A DNA stretch of 64,000 nucleotides from Paenibacillus_AB hodogayensis. Its GTDB lineage: Bacteria > Bacillota > Bacilli > Paenibacillales > NBRC-103111. Below, piece after piece: positions 52,326-60,432 of the stretch (within the stretch, counting starts at the first letter, position 1; each line of letters opens with the position of its first letter). The position numbers were made by a program, and so were the translations under genes. The stretch is from positions 310,001-374,000 of the forward strand of contig NZ_BAAAYO010000010.1 of assembly GCF_039536325.1 (NCBI RefSeq), written 5' to 3'. The notes beneath the pieces were generated by a model. The model was not told the DNA's origin. It saw only the letters and a list, made by a program, of their open reading frames with translations, and did not search any database.

Positions 52326-52381
52326 AGGCGACCTCCCTCTCTATGTTTGCCTGGACTTCCGTCACGTTTCAGGTCCACTGT

Positions 52382-53296
52382 TTACTTCCACATATGCGGC
52401 GTAATTACCTGCTCGGGCACGTCGTGGAAGGCCGATGCCAATTGTTCCCGCAGCGTCTCCGGCAGCGGCGGTCCGTCAAGCAGCGCGAGGTTGTCGCTTA
52501 CCTGCTCCCTTGTTTCGGCTCCGATCACGAGACTGTCAACGCCCTCCATATCGCGGATGAACGAGACGGCGAGCTGCGCGATGCCGATCCCATACCGCTC
52601 GGATAGCTCGCGCAGCGCGGCGAGCGGGGCTTTGGCGGCAGCGAGCTTGACGGGAAGCTCCTCGTCCTTCATATACAACAGCCCCTGCAAAAACACGCTG
52701 CGCACGAACACCGTTTTCCCGGCCTGGCCGAGCATCCCGAGACAGCCGTTGCGGATCGGCCTGTGGTCCAGCACGTTCATCGGAATTTGCACGGCTTCAT
52801 AAAGGTCGTTTTGCAAGTAGGGCCACAGAAAGCGGTATTCCTCCGCGGAATTTTGCGATACCGAGATGCCCGCTCTGCCGATCAGCCCTTCTTGCTTCAA
52901 TTCGGCAAACGCTTCGGTGATCGCTCCGCCGAAATGCTCCATGACGTCGGTATTGTGCAGCATCAGAATCGGAACCGAGTCCAGCCCCAGCCTCTTCAGC
53001 GAGCCGCTGACGCGCTCGCGCATATCCCGCCCGATCTGCGCTCCGCTGTCTCCCGGCTGCGGAAACAGATGAATCTTGGTCGTAATAAGCGGATGCTTGC
53101 CGTGAAAAAAACGGCCCAGTATCGTTTCGGACTGCCCGTAGGCGGCCGCCGTATCGTACGAGACGACGCCCCCCTCCCACGCGCGGTTCAACAGCTCGAA
53201 GCTGCTTTCCTCGGAAGGCATGCCGTCCCGGTTATGAATGCCGTATGGCATACCTAGCTGCACCGTGCCGAGCGTCAGTTTGGATATCGTTTCCAC
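52382..53296 (-). CDS. Aldo/keto reductase family protein
   Basis: A 304-residue NADP-type oxidoreductase. Visible are LTLGTVQLGMPYGIHN, VVSYDTAAAYGQSETILGRF with catalytic Asp and Tyr, TTKIHLFPQ with Lys, and a C-terminal DSLVIGAETREQVSDN cofactor site. GTG 53296 is chosen because GGAGAGG lies seven bases upstream; an ATG at 53395 would add a low-complexity 33-residue leader and overlap the SDR gene. Related proteins act on L-fucose/L-galactose or glucuronate-type sugars. It is the last gene of the oxidative sugar cluster. Confidence 0.83.
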   Translation of the reverse strand: METISKLTLGTVQLGMPYGIHNRDGMPSEESSFELLNRAWEGGVVSYDTAAAYGQSETILGRFFHGKHPLITTKIHLFPQPGDSGAQIGRDMRERVSGSLKRLGLDSVPILMLHNTDVMEHFGGAITEAFAELKQEGLIGRAGISVSQNSAEEYRFLWPYLQNDLYEAVQIPMNVLDHRPIRNGCLGMLGQAGKTVFVRSVFLQGLLYMKDEELPVKLAAAKAPLAALRELSERYGIGIAQLAVSFIRDMEGVDSLVIGAETREQVSDNLALLDGPPLPETLREQLASAFHDVPEQVITPHMWK

Positions 53297-53388
53297 CGTT
53301 GTCCCTCTCCCCGTCGTTGTTCCGGCTGTCGGCCGTTGCCCGGCCTGCGTCCCGGTATCGGGCTCAGTCGGCATCGCTTCCTTCTTCT

Positions 53389-54159
53389 TTACCATGCCGT
53401 CCATCCGCCGTCCACGGCGATGTTCGCGCCGGTCATGTAGCTGGAAGCCGCGGAGGCAAGGAACACGACCGCCCCGGCGATTTCCTCGGCCGTGCCGGGC
53501 CGCCCCAGCATCGTCTTGCTGCCGAGCTTCTCCAGAAACGCCCGATCCTGCTGCGTGCCGGGATTCGGAAACGGTCCCGGCGAGATGCTGTTGACGCGAA
53601 TGCCTTTGGCGGCCAGATGCGCCGCGCTGTAGCGCGTGAACTGCAGCACCGCGGCCTTGCCGGCACCGTAATTGGCCGGATTGTTCGCCCCGCTGTCGCC
53701 ATAGATGGACGGATCGGGCGAGACGATGCCGTACATCGAGCCGAAGTTGACGATGCTGCCTCCTCCGGCCGCCTCCATATAAGGCAGCGCCTCGCGCGTA
53801 CAGCGAAACACCGTTCCGGCGGCGCCGTCTACACCCTTTTGCCAATCGTCGTCGCTCATTCTCCCGATCGTGCCGAGCGGCCCATAGCCGGCCCCGTAGG
53901 TGGCGCAATTGACGAGAACGTCGATGCGACCCAGCTTATCTGCCGCGAGCCGGAACGAACGGCGAATCGACTCGGTGTCGGAGACGTCGCACGCCATCGG
54001 AATAAGCCGTTCGTGGTCCTGCTCGCGCTCCTCCAGATCGGCCACGACGACAGCGGCTCCGAAGTCGGCCATTGCGCGGGAAATAACGCTTCCCAAATAC
54101 CCGTTGCCGCCGGTGACGATCGCGCTTTTCCCCTCCAGCGAAAAGATGTGCTCAAACAT
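53389..54159 (-). CDS. Short-chain dehydrogenase/reductase (SDR)
   Basis: A 256-residue classical SDR. The cofactor loop is SAIVTGGNGYLGS, the N-A-A-G motif is replaced by VLVNCATYG, and the active site is Ser in NFGSMYG with Tyr and Lys in NYGAGKAA. The C-terminus GANIAVDGGWTAW is typical. Substrate is likely a sugar, sugar acid or keto acid. It follows a second SDR gene by 21 bp. Confidence 0.9.
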   Translation of the reverse strand: MFEHIFSLEGKSAIVTGGNGYLGSVISRAMADFGAAVVVADLEEREQDHERLIPMACDVSDTESIRRSFRLAADKLGRIDVLVNCATYGAGYGPLGTIGRMSDDDWQKGVDGAAGTVFRCTREALPYMEAAGGGSIVNFGSMYGIVSPDPSIYGDSGANNPANYGAGKAAVLQFTRYSAAHLAAKGIRVNSISPGPFPNPGTQQDRAFLEKLGSKTMLGRPGTAEEIAGAVVFLASAASSYMTGANIAVDGGWTAW

Positions 54160-54180
54160 GGCTTCCCCTCCGAAGTATGC

Positions 54181-54963
54181 TTATTTCGCCGTATACCCGC
54201 CGTCAACCGCCAAGTTCGCGCCCGTTACATAAGCCGAGGCGTCCGAGGCCAAGAATACGATGCTGCCCATCAGGTCGGTCTCGTTGGCCATCCGGCCCAG
54301 CAGCGTCCGCTGCGAATAACGCTCGACGAACGCCTGCGGCGTCCGGTGGGAAGCCAGCCCGCCGGGACTGACGCAGTTGCAGCGCACGTTTTTCGGACCG
54401 TAATAGCTAGCGACGAACCGGGTGAAGTTCAGCATGCCGCCTTTATGAAAGAAGTAGTCCGGGACGAGTCCGTGAAAGCCCATGCCCTCGTAAAGCGTGC
54501 CATCCGGTCCGACCATGCCTTGTATGGAGCCGATGTTGATGATCGAGCCGGAGCCCTGCTCCGCCATCCGATCGCCGAACGCCCGGGTGACGCCGAACAT
54601 GCCGGTCGCATTGATGCGCATGCTGCGGTCGAACGCCTCGAGCGGATCGTCCCACGACCCCATCGTGCGGGCTACCGCGTTGTTGACGAGAATATCGATG
54701 CGCCCGTGCCGGGCGATTACGGCATCGCGCAAAGCCAGAATAGACGATTCCTGCTCCTGATCGAAGCAATGGGCCGTTACCGTTACTCCCTCCTGCGCGA
54801 AGCTGCGCTCCAGCTCGGGCAGCTGCTCGCTGCTGCGAGACGTCATATGGGTAGCCGCTCCGGCCTGCGCCAGCGCCATTGCGATCTGCCTGCCATACAG
54901 TCCGGCCCCGCCGGTGACGACCGCCACTTTTCCTTCCAGCGAGAACGAATTCAGCACTGTCAT
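54181..54963 (-). CDS. Short-chain dehydrogenase/reductase (SDR)
   Basis: A 260-residue SDR with cofactor loop VAVVTGGAGLYGRQIA, catalytic Ser in INIGSIQG and Tyr/Lys in DYFFHKGG, and C-terminal GANLAVDGGYTAK. It is similar to the next gene but not identical in active-site surroundings, so the two may oxidise successive intermediates. It overlaps the aldolase stop by four bases. Confidence 0.9.
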   Translation of the reverse strand: MTVLNSFSLEGKVAVVTGGAGLYGRQIAMALAQAGAATHMTSRSSEQLPELERSFAQEGVTVTAHCFDQEQESSILALRDAVIARHGRIDILVNNAVARTMGSWDDPLEAFDRSMRINATGMFGVTRAFGDRMAEQGSGSIINIGSIQGMVGPDGTLYEGMGFHGLVPDYFFHKGGMLNFTRFVASYYGPKNVRCNCVSPGGLASHRTPQAFVERYSQRTLLGRMANETDLMGSIVFLASDASAYVTGANLAVDGGYTAK

Positions 54964-55802
54964 GGGGATACCCCCGCTCCGGTCGGCTTATCGGCGTATA
55001 CGCTCTCGATCCGCGTCGCCTCCTGCTTGTGCAGCTCGCTTACGATGCCTCCGAAATATTGGGTCAAGGCGATGACGTCCGCTCCGACGCTGATGAACCG
55101 GTAGCCCATCGCGGCCAGTTCCTCCGCGTTAGCTGTCGAGCCGACCGTGCCGGCGAACTTGCCGTGCTTGGCGGCAAGCTCCGCGATCCGTTTGCGGGTT
55201 TCGCCGATCAGCGGGTGATTCATCTCCCCGGGCGCGCCGATCGATTGGCTGAAATCGCCCGGTCCGAAAAAGATCATGTCCAGTCCGGGCAAAGCGATAA
55301 TCTCCTCAAGCTCGTCAAGCGCTTCCACGTCCTCGATCTGCAAAATATTGAACCGCTGCTCGTTCGCCTGACGCAAATAGTCGGTGAAGCCGATGTTGCA
55401 ATAAGCCCCGTCCGCGTTGCCGCCGTCGACCGGCCTTAAGCCGAGCGGATGAAACTTGGTGCTGCGGATGACGCCCTTGGCATCGGCGGCGCTCATAATA
55501 TGCGGCACCATAATCGCCGTAGCGTCCATTTCGAGCGGACGGACCAGGTCGCTGTAGCTGCCCCTGGCGACCCGGACGACCGTATCGACATTGTGCGCTT
55601 TGGCGGCCAATATTTGCTTTTCGATGGCAGACCAGTCGTTCGGAACATGCTCCATATCGGTCCAGATGCAGTCGAAGCCGCTCATCGCGGCGATCTCCGC
55701 CGCCCTCGAATCGCCCAAATTCAGCTTTGTCGCATAAGCGACCTGTCCGGCTCTAAGCTTCTGAAGCACCCGGCTGTGGCGCATGGCATAGGTTTGCGGC
55801 AT
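54960..55802 (-). CDS. HpcH/HpaI aldolase family protein
   Basis: A 280-residue class II aldolase-like protein. The barrel shows ATKLNLGDSRAAEIAAMSGF with DCIWTDMEHVP, the divalent-metal residues in LQIEDVEALDEL, and FFGPGDFSQSIG. Relatives cleave 2-keto-3-deoxy sugar acids (for example 2-keto-3-deoxy-L-rhamnonate) to pyruvate and an aldehyde. In this cluster it would follow the two dehydrogenases. It is 40 bp after the Gfo/Idh/MocA gene. Confidence 0.87.
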   Translation of the reverse strand: MPQTYAMRHSRVLQKLRAGQVAYATKLNLGDSRAAEIAAMSGFDCIWTDMEHVPNDWSAIEKQILAAKAHNVDTVVRVARGSYSDLVRPLEMDATAIMVPHIMSAADAKGVIRSTKFHPLGLRPVDGGNADGAYCNIGFTDYLRQANEQRFNILQIEDVEALDELEEIIALPGLDMIFFGPGDFSQSIGAPGEMNHPLIGETRKRIAELAAKHGKFAGTVGSTANAEELAAMGYRFISVGADVIALTQYFGGIVSELHKQEATRIESVYADKPTGAGVSP

Positions 55803-55842
55803 GTTTGTCGTCCTCCTTGGATGGTTGGTTGGCCGAATCGGG

Positions 55843-56838
55843 CTAGAGCTTCGGCGCGATCTCGCTCAAACTCACTTCTCGCCCGCCCTGCTCGCGGCTG
55901 CGGATGCCGGCGATGACGAGCTTCATCAGCTCGATCGTTTCCTCGAACGGAAACGGCCGCTCTCCGCTGCGCAAATAGTCTACAAACGCCTGAAGCTGCG
56001 TTTTGAACGAATAGAACGTATCCTGGATTTTCGTCACCGCGTGCCCCGCCGTGCCGCACAGCTGCAGCAAGCCGAATGCGCCGTACATGTCGGCGGTGGC
56101 CGCCACTACGATATCCGCCCCGCATTCGTGCTTGAGGTGAACGATATTTTGCCGCTCGCTGCCGACATTGCGGACAGACACGAAGCCGGGGCCGACGATC
56201 GGGTAGATGCCCTCCAGCGCGTGAATGCCGTAGCGCTCCCACGACTTCGGCGTCGTGATCGAAGCGAACCGCAATTCGCCCAGCTCGGAGGTGGATATCC
56301 GGTAAGGCATGAATTCCTTGCAGTAGCGCATGGAGCTGGAGGACATGATCGCCTTTCCCTGCCTGACCCAGTCGGCAAAGACGAGCAGGTCGGCCTCATT
56401 GTCCGTAAGCGGCTTGTCGACGAATACCGGAAGACCCGCCTCCACGAACGGGCGGCATCGTTCCACATGCTCGTGGCCTTTGTCCGTTGCGATAATGACC
56501 GCATCGACATGTCCGATCACGTCTTCAGGCCGGTCCGCGATATGCGGAATGAGCGAGGCGCGGGATACGCGCACCGCATCCTCGGGGTCGTCGGTCCAGA
56601 TGTGCGTCACGTTCGCGCCCCGGATTCGCAGCGTATGCTTCGGCTCTTTGTCCAGATAGACCGGGATGCCCGGATATGGACAATGCTTCATCTCATCGGG
56701 GTCGTAGCCGTTAAACATCGCACTCCACGAATAAGGATGTCCGTTGCCGTCCACCATGCCGAGCACGGCAAGACGAATCGTATCTCGCTCCACTAACGGC
56801 CCACCGGCCGAAGAACCGGCGGATTTTCGCTCAGTCAT
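55843..56838 (-). CDS. Gfo/Idh/MocA family oxidoreductase
   Basis: A 331-residue oxidoreductase, first gene of the cluster. The Rossmann strand IRLAVLGMVDGNGHPYSW is atypical (no G-x-G-x-x-G). LPVFVDKPLTD supplies the conserved lysine. The C-terminal domain is as usual but shorter. It may act on a large or decorated sugar. A near-consensus promoter, a palindrome and the shared motif lie upstream. Confidence 0.83.
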   Translation of the reverse strand: MTERKSAGSSAGGPLVERDTIRLAVLGMVDGNGHPYSWSAMFNGYDPDEMKHCPYPGIPVYLDKEPKHTLRIRGANVTHIWTDDPEDAVRVSRASLIPHIADRPEDVIGHVDAVIIATDKGHEHVERCRPFVEAGLPVFVDKPLTDNEADLLVFADWVRQGKAIMSSSSMRYCKEFMPYRISTSELGELRFASITTPKSWERYGIHALEGIYPIVGPGFVSVRNVGSERQNIVHLKHECGADIVVAATADMYGAFGLLQLCGTAGHAVTKIQDTFYSFKTQLQAFVDYLRSGERPFPFEETIELMKLVIAGIRSREQGGREVSLSEIAPKL

Positions 56839-56876
56839 GTCGATTTCCCTTCTCTCACCTTTTTAAAAAGAAGTTA

Positions 56877-56896
56877 TTGTCTCTCATTATGATACG
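56877..56896. promoter_or_regulatory. Shared regulatory motif, copy 2
   Basis: Plus-strand match to TTGTCTCTnATnnnGnTACG, lying between the transcription start and the start codon of the oxidative sugar cluster. With the A before it, it agrees with copy 3 at 18 of 21 positions. Confidence 0.55.
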
Positions 56897-56914
56897 ACGT
56901 ATTCAATAATACGT
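56897..56914. promoter_or_regulatory. Palindrome at the transcription start of the oxidative sugar cluster
   Basis: ACGTATT and AATACGT are perfect inverted repeats four bases apart, overlapping the expected start site near 56912. It touches the shared motif, a typical operator position. Confidence 0.5.
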
Positions 56915-56918
56915 TTTC

Positions 56919-56947
56919 ATTATATCCCACTTTACCGGGGCTGTAAA
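56919..56947 (-). promoter_or_regulatory. Promoter of the oxidative sugar cluster
   Basis: TTTACA (56947-56942), a 17-base spacer and a perfect TATAAT (56924-56919) on the minus strand. Confidence 0.8.
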
Positions 56948-57093
56948 TCTTCAAATTGACCGGTATACGCCGAACAAGCCTTTGAAAACCGCATGACGGA
57001 TCCAAAGACTTCTATAAGATCGAGCCCGTCGGGGACGATTTGCATCTGTAGCATCATGACGTGGCGGAGACTGGCGGGCGGTCCGTCCCGCTC

Positions 57094-58011
57094 TCATTGT
57101 TCCGGCATCGCATTTGCCTTTACGCTTGCCGCCTGCTCTGCCCGCCTGCGGTATTCCCGCGGCGAAAGACCGAGTTTGCGTTTGAAGATGGCGTGAAAAT
57201 GCTTCATGTCCTTAAAGCCTGATTTTTCGGCGATTTCATAGATTTTCCCGCCCGTCGTGCGGAGCAGCTCGCAGCACCGCTCGATTTGCAGGGAATGGAC
57301 ATAATCCGTATACGTCTGGCCTGTCGCCTTCTTGATCAGACGGTTAAACTGGCGTTTTCCGATATGGATTTTCGTCGAAATGTCCGTCAGCGACAAAGGG
57401 TTTTGGACATGCTGCCGAATAAGCCGGGTAGCCGCCTCCATACGCGAATCGTCGCCGGCGAATGTGCCGCGGTTCTCCTCGTCCAACGAGCGAACCAGCG
57501 TCAGCAGCAGCTGGATGATATACGTTACGATCATCAGCCCCCGATTTTCCCGCCTTAACGCATATTCCTGGTGCAGTCTCAGCATCAGTCTTCCGGCCTC
57601 GTCCGCCATCGGCCCTTCCGTTCGCAGCCAAGTGGTCCTGCTGCGAATCGCGAGCAGGGCGTCGGCCTTCTCGGCCGGCAGCAGCAACGAGTGGCTGTCG
57701 ATGATCCGATCGAACAGCTCGAGGCTGAACACGCAGTTGTATACGATCAACGGCTTCGCAGCCGCATCCGCCGGCCGGAACACGTGGGAGACGCCGACCG
57801 GTATGTAGAACAGATCGCCCTTGCCCGCAGGCACGACCTGGTCGTCTATATAATGAAACCCTTTTCCTTCCTCGACATAAGCCATCTCCACAAAATCGTG
57901 GGAATGCTCCTGAAGAGCGAACGTTTCCCTCGCTCTGTTGACGTACACGGGAAAATCAAAGTCGAATAACGACTGCCCGCGTACAGCCTCGACCGGTCTT
58001 TTGATCGTCAT
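57094..58011 (-). CDS. AraC family transcriptional regulator with cupin
   Basis: A 305-residue regulator. The cupin half contains ALQEHSHDFVEMAYVEEGKG and GDLFYIPVGVSHVFRP (about 32-80). The DNA-binding half carries LSLTDISTKIHIGKRQFNRL and GKIYEIAEKSGFKDMKHFHA, ending KLGLSPREYRRR. It precedes the oxidative sugar cluster in tandem and is the likely activator, acting together with any repressor of the shared motif. It has its own possible promoter. Confidence 0.88.
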   Translation of the reverse strand: MTIKRPVEAVRGQSLFDFDFPVYVNRARETFALQEHSHDFVEMAYVEEGKGFHYIDDQVVPAGKGDLFYIPVGVSHVFRPADAAAKPLIVYNCVFSLELFDRIIDSHSLLLPAEKADALLAIRSRTTWLRTEGPMADEAGRLMLRLHQEYALRRENRGLMIVTYIIQLLLTLVRSLDEENRGTFAGDDSRMEAATRLIRQHVQNPLSLTDISTKIHIGKRQFNRLIKKATGQTYTDYVHSLQIERCCELLRTTGGKIYEIAEKSGFKDMKHFHAIFKRKLGLSPREYRRRAEQAASVKANAMPEQ

Positions 58012-58119
58012 TTCGTCCTCCGCTTTGCCTGAGACAGCATGTCCGCATCCCCCGCCATCCCTATGCAGGAATAAGCGATAGAAGTTGTTTTCGACTCCTT
58101 ATATCGCCGGAACAATGTC

Positions 58120-58149
58120 AGTATACCCCCTTGCGCGCATACGAAACAA
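58120..58149 (-). promoter_or_regulatory. Possible promoter of the AraC gene
   Basis: TTGTTT (58149-58144) and TATACT (58125-58120) are 18 bases apart on the minus strand. The -35 lies in the tail of the upstream terminator. Confidence 0.4.
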
Positions 58150-58172
58150 GCCTTCGCGGCAGCCGCGAAGGC
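58141..58172 (-). terminator. Terminator after the CBS-GGDEF gene
   Basis: CCTTCGCGG pairs perfectly with CCGCGAAGG, followed on the minus strand by CTTGTTTCG. It ends the c-di-GMP operon. Confidence 0.75.
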
Positions 58173-58195
58173 CTTAGGTCGAGATAAACGGACTG

Positions 58196-58996
58196 TCAGG
58201 AGGTTAATAAGCCGTTCCGCTTCAAGGAAGTGGAAAGCAGGCTGGCTTTGCTGATGAGATCGCGGAACGAGAAGGAGAAAAAATCGGGCTCCCGCAGACC
58301 GGATACGAATCCGACCGTAGTCGACACGGGAATGTGCTCGATAACGAGAGGCTCCCGCAGCGCTTCCAGAAGCTGCTGAAGCTCGCCCTCCGGGCGAACC
58401 GTCAAGATGACGAACTCGTCGCCCGCATAGCGGCACAAATAATCGTCAGCCGTTGCCAGGGAGAGCAGCCGGTCGGCGTACCCTTTGATCATATCGTCGC
58501 CGACCGGGTGACCGTATCGTTTATTGATTTCGCCGAAGTTGTTCAGATCGACGAACAGCAGGTGAAACCATTCGTGTTTGCGCAGCATCTCCTTGCCGAC
58601 CGCCTGCACATAGCCCGGACGGAACAGGCCGGTGAGCGGGTCCTGCAGCTCGCTCAGCTGAATCCGGATCGTATCGCGGGTTATGATCCCGCACACCCGA
58701 TTTCCATCGGAGACCAGCAGCCGCTCGATGCGAAGCCGCTCCATCGTGCCGAGCGCATCCCATATAAAATGGTCCTGATGCACGCTCATCGGATTGGGCG
58801 TCATCGCATCGGCGACAATCCGGTTCGGATGGGTTTGCCTGACGTCGCGGGAGGTGACGATTCCTATGATCGTCCCGTGGTCCTGTACGACAAGGGAACC
58901 GATCTCCAGCTTCGCCATCAGCTCGGATGCATGTCTTACGCTTTTGTCCGACGACACGGTCCGGATCGGGGAAGTCATCAGCTCGCCCACCTTCAC
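58196..58996 (-). CDS. CBS-pair protein with GGDEF-type domain (AGDEF)
   Basis: A 266-residue cytosolic protein. Two CBS domains (about 1-60 and 61-115), which usually bind adenosyl nucleotides, are followed by a GGDEF domain (about 118-250). The signature is A191-G-D-E-F195. Substrate block LFVDLNNFGEINKRYGHPVG is clear, but the second metal aspartate is N152 in DLNNF. No R-x-x-D inhibitory site is visible five residues before the motif. It may be a weak cyclase or a nucleotide-sensing receptor. It overlaps the previous gene by four bases and is the last gene of a riboswitch-led operon. Confidence 0.85.
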   Translation of the reverse strand: MKVGELMTSPIRTVSSDKSVRHASELMAKLEIGSLVVQDHGTIIGIVTSRDVRQTHPNRIVADAMTPNPMSVHQDHFIWDALGTMERLRIERLLVSDGNRVCGIITRDTIRIQLSELQDPLTGLFRPGYVQAVGKEMLRKHEWFHLLFVDLNNFGEINKRYGHPVGDDMIKGYADRLLSLATADDYLCRYAGDEFVILTVRPEGELQQLLEALREPLVIEHIPVSTTVGFVSGLREPDFFSFSFRDLISKASLLSTSLKRNGLLTS

Positions 58997-59346
58997 GACA
59001 GTTCGACCTCCCGCTGGACCATCACCTCGATTTTCAGCTCGGACCGGATGACCATCGTATCGCTGATCAATCGATCCGCCTCCTCCAGTACGATGTTGAT
59101 CAGCACGTCCTTATCCAGCATTTGCAAAAGCGAATTGCGGATAAGCACCGCCTCCACCTTCGGATGGTCGATCATCATAATCGTGAACTGCTCCGGCGAG
59201 AGCGCCTCAGCCATGCGTCTGACGGCTTCCGGTCCGATGGGTGCCCTGCGGCCGATCACGAGCAGATCCTGCATCGGCGGAACTTCGAACTCGGACATTT
59301 TTAACGATAAAGTGGCCCTGCGGGAATAAATACGTTTCTGATTCAT
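58993..59346 (-). CDS. Unknown 117-residue protein in the c-di-GMP operon
   Basis: Not recognised. The mixed alpha/beta sequence contains MQDLLVIGRRAPIGPEAVRR, a hydrophobic strand QFTIMMIDHPKVEAVLI, and helix DVLINIVLEEADRLISD. No signal peptide or membrane helix. ATG 59346 has AGGAG ten bases upstream, and its stop overlaps the CBS-GGDEF start. Its place between an HD-GYP and a GGDEF protein suggests a partner or adaptor in c-di-GMP signalling; this is inference from context only. Confidence 0.7.
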   Translation of the reverse strand: MNQKRIYSRRATLSLKMSEFEVPPMQDLLVIGRRAPIGPEAVRRMAEALSPEQFTIMMIDHPKVEAVLIRNSLLQMLDKDVLINIVLEEADRLISDTMVIRSELKIEVMVQREVELS

Positions 59347-59369
59347 GGTGAGTATACTCCTTAAGCCAA

Positions 59370-60011
59370 TCAGTTCCCCTTCCAGGAGGAGTGCTCGTAG
59401 AATAACGTTCCTTCCACGGCAAGCTGCTCCAGGTTAAGCGGGATCGGATTGCGCAGCAATTGATCCGGCAAGCTGAGAAATTGCCGAACGTAAAATTCGT
59501 CGAACTGAATGCCGCTTTGTACGGCCAACTCTTCTTTCGCCTGTTCGACCGACATTCCTTTTTTGTAAGGCCGGTCGGAAATCATGGCATCGAACGCATC
59601 GATAATCGAGCACATGCGGGCAAGAACCGGAATTTCCTCGCCCTGCAGCCCCATCGGATACCCGCGGCCGTCCCACCGTTCGTGATGGTGCTTGACGATA
59701 TCCAGCAGCCGTCCGTCCGTCATCTGTTCCTCGATCAGCAGCTTTTCGCCCCATTCCGGATGCGTTCTCATGGTATCCCATTCGCTCCGGTCTAGCTTGG
59801 ACGATTTTTGCAAAATAGAGCCGTCGATCATGATTTTACCGACGTCGTGGACAAAACAGCCTACAATGAAAGCCTGCCGGTCGTCTTGATCCGACAATTG
59901 ATGGAACGATGTCCAGCAATGGGCCAAAGATCCTACCCGCATAACGTGCTCAAGCGTCTCCCTGTCTTTATCCGACAATCGAATCAATAGACGGGTGATC
60001 GCGCTCAACAT
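59370..60011 (-). CDS. HD-GYP domain phosphodiesterase
   Basis: A 213-residue stand-alone HD-GYP protein, likely degrading c-di-GMP to pGpG or GMP. The metal site H55-D56 lies in CFVHDVGKI, followed by HPEWG and H108-H-H110 with ERWDGRGYP (to 119), so the GYP signature is intact. There is no sensor or receiver domain. ATG 60011 has GGGGGA upstream; the longer frame runs into the riboswitch terminator. It is directly under a GEMM-I riboswitch, giving possible feedback by its own substrate. Confidence 0.9.
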   Translation of the reverse strand: MLSAITRLLIRLSDKDRETLEHVMRVGSLAHCWTSFHQLSDQDDRQAFIVGCFVHDVGKIMIDGSILQKSSKLDRSEWDTMRTHPEWGEKLLIEEQMTDGRLLDIVKHHHERWDGRGYPMGLQGEEIPVLARMCSIIDAFDAMISDRPYKKGMSVEQAKEELAVQSGIQFDEFYVRQFLSLPDQLLRNPIPLNLEQLAVEGTLFYEHSSWKGN

Positions 60012-60085
60012 AATAAATCCCCCTTTTCGGCATAAAGCGATTTCAGGTTCGAATGTGGCCTTGTAAATACGGGAGATCCGATCAA

Positions 60086-60113
60086 CAAAAAAAGCCCTCA
60101 TCAAATCGAGGGC
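60086..60113 (-). terminator. Riboswitch expression-platform terminator
   Basis: Minus-strand GCCCTC pairs with GAGGGC and is followed by TTTTTTTG, 15 bases after the aptamer and 75 bp before the HD-GYP start. Confidence 0.88.
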
Positions 60114-60127
60114 GCCCGTCTCACAAT

Positions 60128-60212
60128 TCGGCGACCTGGCTGGCGTGATGTAACGAAAGTTACACGGTAGCCCCAATGGTTTTGCGACCTTATCTTTCGA
60201 TAAGTGTGCCTT
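60128..60212 (-). promoter_or_regulatory. Cyclic di-GMP-I (GEMM-I) riboswitch aptamer
   Basis: On the minus strand GGCACACTTATCGAAAGATAA forms stem P2 with a GAAA tetraloop, and GTCGCAAAACC supplies its receptor side. CAGCCAGGTCGCCGA is the conserved 3' part that closes P1. A stem in between (TGTAA-CTTTCG-TTACA) corresponds to P3. This is the c-di-GMP-I layout. The terminator downstream indicates transcriptional control of the HD-GYP, unknown and CBS-GGDEF genes. Confidence 0.85.
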
Positions 60213-60220
60213 TGGATTCG

Positions 60221-60248
60221 TTTATGAACACGATTTTGATACTATCAA
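60221..60248 (-). promoter_or_regulatory. Promoter of the riboswitch-led operon
   Basis: TTGATA (60248-60243), 16 bases, then CATAAA (60226-60221). The start would be near 60214, just before the aptamer. Confidence 0.5.
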
Positions 60249-60339
60249 CCTATTGCTTTTTAGTTGTATAATCCGATAGTTCGATTGTAACCGATTTGTA
60301 TTTTTTTGTCACGATTGTTTGCGAAAGTTGTCGATCTGT

Positions 60340-60386
60340 CGCCTAAAAATAAAAGCCCCGGGCCCGCCGCAGCAGAACCCGAAGCC
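60340..60386 (-). terminator. Terminator after the beta-propeller glycosidase gene
   Basis: Minus-strand GCTTCGGG pairs with CCCGGGGC (two G-U pairs) and is followed by TTTTATTTTT. Confidence 0.65.
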
Positions 60387-60432
60387 CAAGCTTTCCAAAC
60401 CGGACAAACCGGCACTTTCATGCTATCCGGCT

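Noticed and set aside
50292..52802. 836-codon plus-strand open frame opposite the membrane AraC gene
   Set aside because: Antisense shadow of a gene with complete HAMP and AraC motifs; no ribosome site or recognisable domain.
52382..53908. 508-codon version of the aldo/keto reductase
   Set aside because: The extension overlaps the SDR gene in another frame and is Arg/Gly-rich noise; GTG 53296 has a strong ribosome site.
53245..55104. 619-codon plus-strand open frame opposite the SDR/aldolase genes
   Set aside because: Antisense shadow spanning three real genes with conserved active sites.
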